A stretch of 64,000 nucleotides of DNA from Aplectana chamaeleonis (taxonomy: Eukaryota > Nematoda > Chromadorea > Rhabditida > Cosmocercidae), in the NCBI GenBank assembly GCA_029168955.1, contig JAPDOI010001324.1, positions 1-64,000 of the forward strand, in the 5' to 3' direction. The notes under the pieces were generated by a model that saw nothing but the letters and a program-made list of their open reading frames with translations, searched no databases and was not told the origin of the DNA. The translations under genes were made by a program, and so were the position numbers. Every line of letters begins with the position of its first letter. Position 1 is the first letter of the stretch. This document shows, piece after piece, positions 23,290 through 35,700 of the stretch.

Positions 23290-24020
23290 CTTAAGGCCAT
23301 AAAGACGACACAAAAAAGCCTTACGCATTCAATTCCTTCACAAAAATACTCGACTAACAAAAGATATTTATTTGAAAATAATACGAACAAATATATGCAC
23401 CTTTAACAACATCTACTTTTCTTCACTCCGATATGCAAATAAGTTTAAGCAAGTGGTTTAGCCGTGAACAGCACCGTTGAGGAATAACAAAGCAGAGTTC
23501 TACACAATAACAAAAACCAACCTTTCCTCTAGAAATAATATTATAATAACTGCATGCTTGTTTAAAATACTGAACTGGTACTAGTCATCATCTCCAGCAG
23601 GTTTTTGTAGCACAAGGACACAACTTCAAAGAAATAGTTCCCTTTCCGACAAATTCATAACTACAGGAAACACGCTCATTTTGTTAGTTAATTACGTAAG
23701 CGGGAGGTGAACAAGTGCACTTCAAATGGCCAAAAATTGGTCAGAAAACGCTTGTAAGCACAGTGCACACCTAAAACAAATTGGAAATCTTCGTAAAATT
23801 GTAAAGGTGACAGCTCTCATGTAACACCTGTCAGGCCCGAAATCCCCAAGTCAGCAAACATGGACGTACAAAAAGAAACCAATGGCCACAGCTCACAAAA
23901 GAACCAAAGGCAAACTCACAACCGATAGCAATTCACATCGAAATTTTCTATTTTCCGACTTTCTCCTTTCAATCTGATTCACTCTAGCGCTACGGGCATT
24001 GGTCATAACGCGTTTGAAAC
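23290..24020. other. AT-rich interval without recognised features
   Basis: No open frame of substance, splice pattern or repeat boundary is visible. Confidence 0.4.
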
Positions 24021-24025
24021 CGCTA

Positions 24026-24118
24026 AAAGGGCGGGGGTAGGTGAGGGCGAAGGGCCGTGATTGAAGGGTACAACGGCTACCACCAATCACAGCCCTTCAC
24101 TCTTCTCCCGCCCTTTCG
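24026..24118. repeat. Foldback hairpin
   Basis: CCGCTAAAAGGGCGGGGGTA at the left pairs imperfectly with the right end (CTCCCGCCCTTTCGCGG), and GGGCCGTGATTG pairs with CAATCACAGCCC inside. Confidence 0.6.
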
Positions 24119-24125
24119 CGGCTTA

Positions 24126-24262
24126 GGTGTCGTTTACACTTTCACAGACGAGCAGCGCGGCAAAGTGCAATTCTATAATATTGATCTGGCCGCGTTGCGC
24201 GATCAGTATTATAGATTGCACTGGGCCGTGCCGCTTGGCGGCAGAAACATAATCCACGCCAT
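24126..24262. mobile_element. Foldback MITE (GTCGTTTA family) copy 1
   Basis: The centre is a strong palindrome: CGCGGCAAAGTGCAATTCTA with AATATTGATC at the left, GATCAGTATTATAGATTGCA with CTGGGCCG at the right. The left terminus GTGTCGTTTACACTTT resembles the better-preserved copy at 25598-25733. Confidence 0.55.
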
Positions 24263-25597
24263 TCACATTACGACGGCCACGCCAGAGCAACGAATGAAAA
24301 TAAAGACAGGGGAAGGCACGAGATAACTCGTCCACTCGTTAATTAATCTTTCAAATTTAGCCAGTTCTGAGGGTTCCTGTTCCTACCTATCCTCTATTTC
24401 GAAATGAATTTTACTGCCGTTGATCGAGTGCGTGCGTATGCTATGTCTCCTTCTCCCCCCACACTTTTTCGCTGTCTCTCCCCTCGCTCCGCCCAAGCCC
24501 GTTCTGAAAAAAAAACTGAATTTGGGTCTGAAAAAGGGAATACATGTCTTGAGCGACATCAGAGATGGTCATTAGCGTTGAGTTTTTCCAAGATACGGTA
24601 AAAACAAGAAAAAATCTGGAAAACGAAATTTCACTACAAGAATCTGAAAGAAAAAACCAATTTAACACCAAAAATATATCCAGTCCACCTATGCTGAAGA
24701 AGCTCGTCTGCTGCTCACATTCCCATAACAACGCAGCTATGACTCCTCAGAAAAAGCGCTTGGAATTGAGCGGGGTGTGTTTGGTGGACGAGTCGTCTCG
24801 CACATGTATCCTCTATTTCAGAGCCAAACTTACTCTGCTCCGTCGCGACCTGGTGCGGAGCTAAGGGAGAGACAGCGAGGAAGTGTGGGGGGAAAGAAGA
24901 CGCAGCTACGCGCGCAGGCGCACGCAACAAGCGGAAATAAATTTCACTCTGAATTAAAAGATATTTCTTGTGGTTCGCAAGCGATGGACAGAAATTATTA
25001 TATTGACCTAAATTTTCCACCCGTTTTGTCACTAATTTGTTCGAAAACTCGTCCCAAGGGGTGGTCCTGGACTTCTTTGTGTGAGGGAGCGGTCAATGGT
25101 TCCCATCGAGCAACTCAATCGAATGTGGAAAGTCGCACTTGAAAAATGTTTAGAAGGGAGAGGCTTCTTCAAAATTCGACAAATAACTCCAAATGTGAAT
25201 GAAATGCACTGTACTCCGCAAACACTGACTTTGCTTGTTGATCGTGTACACGGAATGGAAGCCGCCTAGGATTATTTGGCCGGGTTTAATGTGACGCGCA
25301 CCGCGTTCCAGCGACGACGTCAACGCAGCCGCGTTGCATATACAAGCCGAACTGTTACTAGGGGCCTACCGTTCTGTGTATTCGATCAACAAGCCTGAAG
25401 GTAGAGTTCGCGATAACATCGTCTGTCGTGTCTTGCACCTAATGTTTCGGTTCTCTTTACTATAGCAGTGGTAGAGAGCAGCTCCAACGAAGCTTAAAAT
25501 TGATTACTGTTTTCATACCAGCTCTTTTTTCATGTCAAGTGCATACTATGTCGCTTGTTAAACAAATGTTCCGAATACTGTGGCCTCAGAAGTCTAA

Positions 25598-25733
25598 GGC
25601 GTCGTTTATACCTCCGCCGTCGAGAGGGACGGCGAAACGCAAACCCATGACATTGATCACGCGGGGCTGCACGATTAATGTCATAGAATTGCACTTCGCC
25701 GCGTCACTCGGCGGCAGGAGTATAAACGACCCA
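25598..25733. mobile_element. Foldback MITE (GTCGTTTA family) copy 2
   Basis: GGCGTCGTTTATACCTCCGC at the left end is inverted at the right (GGCGGCAGGAGTATAAACGAC). Internally CATGACATTGATC pairs with GATTAATGTCATAG. Total length is about 136 bp with almost no unpaired sequence. Confidence 0.65.
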
Positions 25734-26605
25734 TAACAGCTAGAGCCTCTTTTTGCACTGCCCCATAACACATAAGATTTTCTCGCGCTGCGGCTGCGGG
25801 AAAGCGTATTTCCTCTCTGATCTCCTCAATCCGAAAGCGGCGTTTTTTCGTACTATTCAAATTTTTTTATAGTTGCTCCGAAAAGAAAGAAAAACTACCA
25901 CGTTATGGTCAAAGACGGCGACGACTTTTCATCGCGAACCCTGCTCCCAAGTGAGATCGATCAAAGCACGATCTGAGCCTAAACCGTAATCTTCAGCACT
26001 CCGTTTTCACCAACAGACACGCTACGCTCATCGCTAGCAGCAGGTTCTTCCTCGACGTCATCTTCGTCTCCACTTCTGTGCAGAACCGACACGTCCACAT
26101 CGATGCCGCCGCCCTTAAACAGAAAATTTACTGGGCATACCAGCAGCTTTCAGGAAAACACCTTATGGAATGGGGCTTGTTCACGTCACTAAACCTAGCG
26201 CGATGCCGCAGTGAGTAATGCGGTGGATATTAACTTTCAATAAAGATGATTCTGTCGCGTAAAGTTGTCGTGACTGGTGGTAGGTTGCCCGAAGCAATGC
26301 CCAGTCCATCTCACCTTCCAGCTGATCACTTGAGCGGAGCATTGTCCCGGATCTCAACGAGGCCACAATCGGTACGGATCGAACTGATACTTTGCCTTCC
26401 TTATCGCACGCTGTCGCGAACCCGTTACGCGTATGCTAAAACATTTGCGCACCGAGTTTGCGCCAACGCACAATAAGAAACGCAAAGTACTTATTAGGGC
26501 GATCCGTGCCGTCTATGCGTCCCCACGTTGGTGATCAGACTTTTTGGAAGATCACATATTTTAACGTTCCCTAGAATAATTTTTTTCGTCAATTTTGGAG
26601 CTCTC

Positions 26606-27274
26606 TGCAAAGTTGAAGTTGCGGCGTTTCTCGCAGCGACAGAAGCGCTTGAGGAGACAATATCGATTACGCTGGGTGACAGCGGCATGGAGGGCGACGA
26701 ATGGTCACCGCAGTGTTTTGACGCCGCGACGGCCTTGTGTCACTGCCAGCGAGCTACAACGCCGCAAGGACAATGTAAGGAATCATTCTCGTCGCCGCGT
26801 CAAGGCTGGTGCTCGACAACTACTCGCATGTTACTGTAACTCTGCAGACTCCTTATGTATGCGGCGTGCCCTGCCCACGTCTCCGGCAAACATCACCAAT
26901 CTGACGAACAATGACAAGTGACTTTAGGAGTACCATAAAGTCCCGTCGCTGCAAAGGCGCCGCAGCATGCAATGGAGGATTATTGATCATGCGGCGCCGG
27001 ACGATCGATTCGCCTCCTACCGCGCCTTTCAGCGGCGGGACTCTATTCCGCCGAGGCGTCAGGCTTAATGCGGCAACAAGCACCTTTTTCGAACATTATT
27101 GCCGCGATGTCGATTGCCGCTATCTGGCAACGACGCAGGGCCGTCGCGGTGTCAAAACACTGCGGTATACTCTCACTACCTTCCGCGTCGGTCGCCGCCG
27201 TTGCCCGGACTGATTGATATAGCATCCCTCTGCGTTTCTAGTTGCTGCGAGCAACGCCGCGACTTCAACTCTGC
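26606..27274. mobile_element. Foldback element with roughly 200-bp arms, containing a smaller MITE
   Basis: The left arm (GTTGAAGTTGCGGCGTTTCT, CGCAGTGTTTTGACGCCGCG) reappears inverted in the right arm (GCAACGCCGCGACTTCAAC, CGCGGTGTCAAAACACTGCG). Inside lies a 110-bp MITE, 26937-27046, with its own ends AAAGTCCCGTCGCTGCAAAG and CTTTCAGCGGCGGGACT. Open frames on both strands across the arms read the same repeat in opposite orientations. Confidence 0.65.
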
Positions 27275-27289
27275 ACGCCCTTTATGAGT

Positions 27290-29075
27290 GATTTAAATCG
27301 TGTTAGCTATAGTGGGAGCCATCGCTTGTCATATGGCTGCGAACCACTCGAGCAGCCTGCGCGACGTCGTGTACTTTCTCTGTAGATGGCTTCCTTACGA
27401 CGCGTCAAACGACGAACAATGAGCTAGCATTTAGGCGCCCAATAAATCTGACGACCGCGCACACTACTTCGCGCAAGCTGCTGGATGGTCCGCAACCGAT
27501 GGCCCCACTGCAGCTTCGTTGAAGGAACTAGTTCGAATTCTCAGAAACCTCAATGTTCCATATCATAAGTCGAAAAACCGGTCTTTCGAAAAAAGGGTGA
27601 GTTTCGAGTAATTCGGAAAGTCGAATTATCGAAGAAAAAGGAAATTTGAGCCATGGCCTATGCAGTGGGCGGAGAACGGGTGTTTGTAGTTGCATCGCTG
27701 CAATAGCATGATTCGAATGAAAATCGACGTGCGTTGCAATAACGATCACTTCTCGTGATTCTAACGGTAACGCATCGCACGGCGATCATACTCTGATATA
27801 GGCCCAAAGTCCGTCCTGTCCGTGATTGCACCAAAAGTCCGTAAAAATAGATTTTCAAGTTGAAACATCTGTTAATATCTGTGACATTTTTGAACAACTC
27901 TCGGTGACGAATTGATTTGACGTGATTGGGTTGGAGAAAGCTTTACATCAAATTCATTCAGAACCGTATTTTCTTGATGAGCTTACCCACAAGATTCGAG
28001 GAAAGCGCTCACTTCAAGGAACATCGATAGTCAGAAAGGATATCTATTTATTGAAAGGAAATACTGACAATGAAGACACATATTGAATAACAAACCGAAG
28101 AAAGAAAAGAGAAACGACAACAGAAACAGTTCCACTATCACTGTGAGCTGGCGAAAGCTCTTCACATTCAAATCAACGAAACAGTTACATACGGAATGTA
28201 ACAGTGATATTGGAAAAAGACGAGGAAACTGAATGGATGAGAGAGATTCAACGGTGGCAGCAAACGACAAGAGGCTAACAAAAAAAGGTGGATCACCCAT
28301 AAAATTACCAGGATATCCAAAAAAATCACCTCATCCAGTGGAATGCCTACTACTACTTTTATGCCAGAACTATATCCCACCGCAGCAGAAAACGCAGCTC
28401 ACGACATGGTCCTCAGCGGGTAAAGCCTCTTACGCTCACTGAAACATTTCTTTCCTCGCGCTACTTTGCAGAGAAAGCGTTTTGGTCAAGGAAACGACAT
28501 AGTTAGTCGAGGTAAAAATATCGTATTTCCAACTAAGGCATGACGCATTCCCAAAAAGATAGCCAGACGCCTAGGGTTAGGGTGCTACAGCAAATGTCCT
28601 TTCCTTCTTTTCGAGACTTATTTTATTTAGGCTACATTTTTATGTTTTCATTAAGAGATAACGACTTTCTTTGGATGGGCGAGGAAAGAGTCAAAAATAG
28701 CCCGATCACACTCGAGAATTTTAGGAAAGCTGCCAAGTTCCCCTACCAGATATCCCAAGTTATTTGGTTTCCTTCCAACTATTGTATGTTACTGTGAGAA
28801 TCAAAAATGTTAGGCTGAAGCGAAAGCTTCCTGCCACAGAACTTTTACGATTTTTAAACCTTTCAGCGTTGTTACTTCGGCCAAGTAGGAGACACCAATC
28901 AAAAGCACAAATTCTTTTTTATCCAACGCTGCCTTCAACTTGGGCCAAGACCTGCTCATTTACGAAAAATGTGCTATAATTCAGCGATAATCTTCAGTAC
29001 AAAGCTTGTTTGAGTGCTTCTATTTATTTTGAGGTAAAACATAAAACCTGCCCAAAACTGACAGAATATTCGAGT
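27290..29075. other. No recognised gene
   Basis: Several open frames of 60-90 codons occur, for example 28540-28797. None shows a known motif or convincing paired splice sites. Confidence 0.4.
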
Positions 29076-29080
29076 CACCC

Positions 29081-29510
29081 TAGAACTAGATGATAGCGTT
29101 TGCGAAAAATTTCGACGAAGCCTAATTATTGATTTTTAGCGGATCTTTGTGAATTTGCAAATTCGGTCTTTCCTGGCTTATCTGAGAAGTTTTTGCCTCG
29201 AAGCTTCAAAGTAAAGAATAATGTCCTAGTCCCTCCTTAATAGTATTTTTTTGTCAATTAGCGACCTTTTTTCCAAAATCGATGAAAATGGCAAAAACTT
29301 TTTTTTTCACTTTTCAAAAAACGATCGATAATTGACGAAAAATACGGTTGAGTGGGGACTCAGCAATCATACTTAGCTTTGAAGTTTCGAGACCGGAAGT
29401 CCTCGGGCAAGCAAGCCAGAAAGACTAAAGTTGTAAAATCACAAAATCCGCTCGAAAATCAATAATTACGCTCCGTCGAGATGTTCCGCAAACGCTATCA
29501 TCCAATTCTA
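29081..29510. mobile_element. 430-bp foldback MITE
   Basis: Arms of about 175 bp bound the element. TAGAACTAGATGATAGCGTT at the left corresponds to the complement of AACGCTATCATCCAATTCTA at the right, and TAATTATTGATTTT pairs with AAAATCAATAATTA. It lies about 290 bp past the stop codon of the WTAP-like gene (downstream on the minus strand). Confidence 0.7.
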
Positions 29511-29798
29511 CAGTGGCTCCAATCTCCTGTCAACTCTGGCAGGACTTGTGGTTTACCTATAGGTGAATAGAAACACTCAAAGATGCTCAGTACTGGATAT
29601 TACCACAGATTTATAGCATATATATCGCAAATGAGCAGGCTTTGGCTCAAATGGAAGGCAGCGTTAGATAGAAAAGAATTTGTGCTTTCAATCGGTATAC
29701 CACACTTGGCTAAAGACGCTGAAAGGTTTATAAATCGTCAAAGTCAAGAAGCGGGAAACCTTCGCTCGAACCTAATATATAAAAATAACTTGTACACA

Positions 29799-32700
29799 TC
29801 AAGCACCTACATCGTCCAGAATCACGACCTCGTCGTCTTCCTCCAGATCCTCAGCAGTCTTGTCTTCCTCCATCTCGTCACCTTCAGCATCATCCTTGGA
29901 GTCGTCCTCAGGTTCGGCGTGCTCCGAAATAGCTTCCTCAGTGATGTCAGTCCTATACTGCGAAAGCTCCTTCTCCAGCTCAGCTATCTTGGCATCCCTT
30001 TCCGCAATTTCTTTGCCATGATCTGCAAGAGCAAGCAGTAAGGCGAATCAATAAAATGCTGAATCAAGCGCCAATATGACCAATTTTCCATCCGTAAAAA
30101 TTTCTCTATGGACACGGTATTAAAAAGATTGACCAGACCTGAATACTACAAAAAACTCATGGAACAAATCATTTCTTCCACAACTTGTAACGGAGGAGGG
30201 TCAAGCGGCTACCGTCACGGTTCGTTAATGTTTCAAATAGAAATTTTGAATCTTTTTCGAAAGAGGTGGGGGCGTTAAAATCTTTGATCAGAAATGAAAA
30301 TCACTCCCCGAAGCTCGCCAGCAAGGTGAGGAGGGTGGTCGAACCAAAAGAAAACTGCAAAATAGAAGGAAACTACAAACAGAAAAATTAAATCTGAAAC
30401 ATTTCCATCTTGAAGAAAACGCAACACTTTCTAATATATTTTTATGAATCCGGTCACAAAAAGAGGGGACGTAACCTCAAGGTTTGGGACAACGGTCTGC
30501 CTGACCCTGTCCCAGACACCTTACAAGGGAACTGCTTTTAGTCAGCCTGGCCATTCCGGATGAAATGTACTTTTCTAGAACCGTTTTTAGCGTAGAATCC
30601 GATTATGATCTTTGCAGCTGCCTAAAACCACTGTGAAAAAAATTTGCACGCGTTTCTCAAGGCCCTCGGCAAGGGGAGTGTACCCCTCATAAAATTTTTG
30701 AGGGCGTTTCAAAAAAAATTCGGATTCGGCTCAAAGTTTGTTTGAAGGAGTAATCTAGGGTGCTGAAGACGAATCTGAAGCCCGTTTGTCGAAATTCTGA
30801 AGTTTACTGTAAATTACGGTAGGTTTCATGCCATTTGGGGGGTTAAACCTACCTTAGTATTTCGAAAATCGACAAATGCATATTAAATTCGTGTTCACCA
30901 CCCCCAATACCCCCGACTACAAGTTTTGGGTCAAATCGGAGACTTTGACCGAACTTCCGTATACCCACCGTAATCTGCCAAAAAAAACAGACCTCAGATT
31001 CGTGCTCAGCACTACAAATAACCGCCAGAGGGGCAGTTTGAGCATTATCTGTCAAAGCACTCCGGAAATAGTCAAAAGTCGCGATTTGCCTTCAAATTTT
31101 TACCCGACGGGAAGGTTTGAACGAATAGAGTCAAAAACCTCGGAAAATCGACAAATAAACTCCATATTCGTGATCAGCACCCCAAACAAACCACCTAGGT
31201 GGATTTTAGGTGGAATCTGGAAATTTTTTTTTCAGAACGCTCCCAGAGCCTTGTAATTTCAATAAATAAACACCCGACCGAAAATCCGTCTAAGTCCGAA
31301 ACGCTATCAGTCTGGGCAAAGTTTGGGAAATGTACCTTCACCCAAACTTTGCTCGGTAGGCGGGGATTTTGGGCGCTGAACACGATTATGACGTCCGTTT
31401 TCAAATTTTCCAGAAACTAAGGCCCGTTTTGGGAGGTACAATGGTTAAGAAATCTGGGGAAAAACGTCTATAACTTTTTTCAGAGTGGGTTTAAGCAGTT
31501 GCGATGATCACAAAAGGATTCTACGTCAAAAACGGTTCTAAAGAAGTACATTTCATCCGAAATGGCCAGGCTAACTAATAGTAGTTTCCTTGTTAGACAC
31601 TTTGATTACTTTCTCCCCTCACTCTTTGAAGCAATCTCAAGCGGTTTTAAAGTTGAAATGACCTTCTGAAAGGCTCATCAGTATGAAAAGGAGCAGTGGT
31701 AATAACAAAAATACACTAAAATTTGCGAAAAATCTGAAATTTCAGCTCCAGAGCTCCTTTGCAGGGTTGGGCAGGTTTGCGACCGGTCGCAACGGGGGGT
31801 CGTAAAAATTGCGGAAATTTTTGAGAAAAAAATGAAAATTTGGGGGAGGGGTTCGTAAAATTTCCGCAAAATATGGGGTTTATCTCCAAACCACTGGGAA
31901 AGGTAGAGTGAGGCAAGAGTAGTAAGTCGCGTATAAATGGTCCATCCCAGGGGGTCGTAGAAATCTTGGCCATGAAATTTTCCCAGGGGCGGGGGTTCGT
32001 AGAAATGTTGGTCACCAAGGGGGTCGTAGATTTTGGATACCGGTCGCAACGACCTGCTCAACCCTGCTCCTTTGTCTCCCCTCTAAGAGAAAATTTTGTC
32101 GTTATTTTAGGTGTTCTGCTCATGTATCGGGGGGGGGGTGGTACGGACGATCGGCCAACTATGACGGGACCTGAGGTTCCCGGCACATGTAGTTGGACAA
32201 CAGCCCGACGTAGTTCCTCCTAGGCCAAAAGTCCCACTTGGGTCGCCCACGAACGAGCCTAGACCGCGCTTAGAGGGTTGCCGCAATGGTATTAATGGTA
32301 TTATGGATTTAAATTCGATCGGGGAGGGATGAGGAGGGACTAGGAACGACACGTCACGGCCGTTCCAAACTAATTAAATGCCTCTAGGATCAGTTTTCGA
32401 CGTAGAATTCGAATTTTTATAGTGGAGCTGCGAAACGCTCCTCTGAGCGAAGTTATATGCGTTTTTAGCGCTCCACTCGTAGACAAATCATAACGTGTAA
32501 TCCATAAGTATTCGTCGATTCATGAAATACACCAATGCGATTTCTAGACCAGATGACTATGCGATGATCCCTGGTGTAGAAATCACACCGGTGTATCTCA
32601 GAAGGCGATGAAGGCTCATGGGTTACACGTTATGATGCGTCTACGACTGAAGCGCTAAAAACGCATACAACTCCATTCTGTGAAACGCTTCACAGCTGCA

Positions 32701-35700
32701 AAGCAAAAATTCAAATTCTACGTCGAAAAAAGCTTATTTCATTCGGAACGGTCTTGGCGTCTTCTGAGAGTTGCCGGGAGGTAAAGCGTAGCGAACTCGA
32801 GTGTCCCTTATAGTTAGTGCTTCTGGGTAGATCAAAAACTGCCAAAATTTTCGCTTTTTCGGCTTCCAGAAAAGAGACAAATTTAGACCAAAACTTCGTG
32901 CAAAGATATTTGGAGCGTTTGACCTGAATATGAAGTCTTTCGCACTTTTTTTGTCGAAAAATCACGGTGCGATACGGCAGGAAAAATGTCATTTAGCCAC
33001 AGAACTCTCTGAAAAATCTTTCATGTTTCGCACTGGAGATAGCCACCCCCCCCCTGGACAAAGTTTGGACAGATTTGTAGCATTTCTGGAATCCAAAAAA
33101 CAAACTTTCGGCCAACTCTGATCTACCTAGGTGCTTTAATCAAAATCTCAAACAGAGTATGGTTTTTTACCATCCGCACCTTAGAAGTTTTTCAGAACTC
33201 CACCTTGTCTTAGGCGCCACTCCGTAGTAGAATAATTCAATTTTTTTTGAAACGATATTTAGGGAGAACAAGCACTTAGCTCTCCTTTATAGAATACTAC
33301 TACGTATCTCCTCTGACCTCTTTTCTCGAAACCCACAGATTCATGTATTGTGGGGTAGCTAGCTAGCAAACAGATGTTTGTAAGTTGAAGAAACCTGGCC
33401 CAAAATAACCCACCACTCTTTTCCTTTCTGACAGCACGAAGTGCAGCATGTGCCAGCGCGAGTCTGCTTTCCAGTTGAGCCACCTTACGTGCTTTCTTCT
33501 CACTGTCTTGATATTTCCTGACGATCGTATTTTTTGAGTCGAGGAATGAGCTCAAGATTTTGCTGAAAAAAGTAGTACGATAAGAATCAGAACTAAAACA
33601 TTCCAAAAAGCCACCAAAAACCATCTCGCGGAGGTTCTCAGAGCTAAGTGGTCTGACCATAACAGGAAAATAGTCAAGTTGAGGTCGCAGATGAAGTGGG
33701 GGTACGAGCCAAATATTCGGGCACCACACCGCGTTCCCTGCACTGCTCCCAAAATGTAATCAAATCCGAATTTCTTGGTTTTTGGGTTGAGCGGGCGATT
33801 GGGTTAGACCAGACACTGAGTGATAGGCTGGTATCATACTTCCAGCGACAAACGACGCGACGCAATGTTGAACATTTTTTTTCGACTGAAAATCTATATT
33901 CTTGATGTGCACTATCGCTGATCGCGAGAAGTATGATCCCGGCCATAGGTGGGAGGGAAATGCAGGACTAGAACTTAAAGCTGTCTTCAACGTACCTATC
34001 CTTGCCACTCTCCAAAGCTTTGACCGACTCCTTGAGAGCACCAATTTCCTTGTCTTTACTTGCAATCTTCTCCTTCATTGAGATGAATGCTTCATAGAAG
34101 AACGGATCCAGCAGTTGATCTCTTTGAGCAGGTCCCACACTGACACCGCTATAGTACGCATCGTTACGTTCCTTCTAAAATAGTCAAAGCTATTCATTCG
34201 ACTATAGATTGCTGTGGGGATGTCCACCAGGGATGTGCGTAATAGAAATTTTGTAATTCGTTAGTCGTTCAACCGGCCAAAACCCTCGTTAGTCGTTAGT
34301 CGTTAGTCGTTAAAAATCCAGGATTTGAAAACAAGCACAGTTTAGGCAGAAAAAAACCTTTATGTATGAAAAAAAGGAATGTATGAAGAGATATATGATT
34401 TGAAAAGCAGTCTAGGCCATTAAAGAAAAAGATCATTCCTTGTTGGAGAACCTAGTTCAAATTGCGAACCTACATATACATAATTAGAAATATGCACGAA
34501 AACCTAATACTTGAGCGTGTGTGTTTATCGATTTTTGTCATTTTTTCGGTAAGAAAAGAAACAATAAAGTGAACCGAGGAAATCTTTAACACTTTGCTTT
34601 TTTTCCAGTGCAAAATTTGCCATTCTGCGCTATATGATGTCATTTGAGATCTACCCGATGGTGACAACCCGGAGAATTGCACCGACTTTGCAGTAAATGC
34701 TCTTCTCCTAGCGACGCGGAATATGTGCGCGGGTCGTTTCGACCTTGTTCCCGTAATGGTCGAAGGTCGGAAGAAATGAGCACCCAAGTGAAAATTTTAC
34801 CCTTGAGAGTTCCCAGCACCACTTTATAAAAACCCCATATCTCGAATTTATCACTGAAAATCGGAGGACGGCACCTTTTTCAATCCAGTCATCGGATACA
34901 GTTCCCGTCGTTGGGCAGTTGTGGCTTGCAGGCACCGCTCCATATCACCACCTATGATAGTCTCCGCTAGAGCCGCTCAGTGTCGGAACCGCTTCAACGA
35001 GCCTACCATAAAGTAGCGCGACGGTCACGATGTCGCATAAATACCGCGCCTAACCTTGCGCAACTTTCGGTTGAGATCATAATGTGGTGGTTCCAGAACT
35101 GCGAAGTGGTGTCACTAGAAATCTGTAATAAATACTGAGGGCTATGGTTATTTTGCACGTTTCCCTACAACAACCAACGGGGAACTGTGTATCATTCCAG
35201 ATGTAATCCATGGGTTGGAGCGCCATGTGAATGACTATTGATTTTCTAACGAATTGTGTGATTGCTTACGAAATTATTTTTAATTTCGTTAGTCGTTAGT
35301 CGTAACACCAAAAAAGCCCGTTAGTCGTTAAATTCGTTAGTCGTTAGTCGTAATTACGCACATCCCTGATGTCCACTTCTCTAGATTGTTTACATAACTG
35401 AGAGATGATCAGAGGAGTTGTGGTCCCGTACATGAATATATAGGTAGAAAATCTGCCGTTTTTGTAATTTGAACTCTACTTGGGACCTCTCCAAAAAAAG
35501 GGGTCAAATCCTCCATTTTAGTGTACCGAGACCACAACCCTGATCCGAGGTGGGTGGCCTGAAAATAGAAACAGTTGTTCAGCCGTTCCTAACCAAGAAT
35601 CAGATGGCTAAGGGTATGAATCTAGCGGGGGACATTCTTACAAGGTGACAATAATGATGGCAGGCTGAATGGCTAAATATTACCGAAAGCCTTAAGCCCC

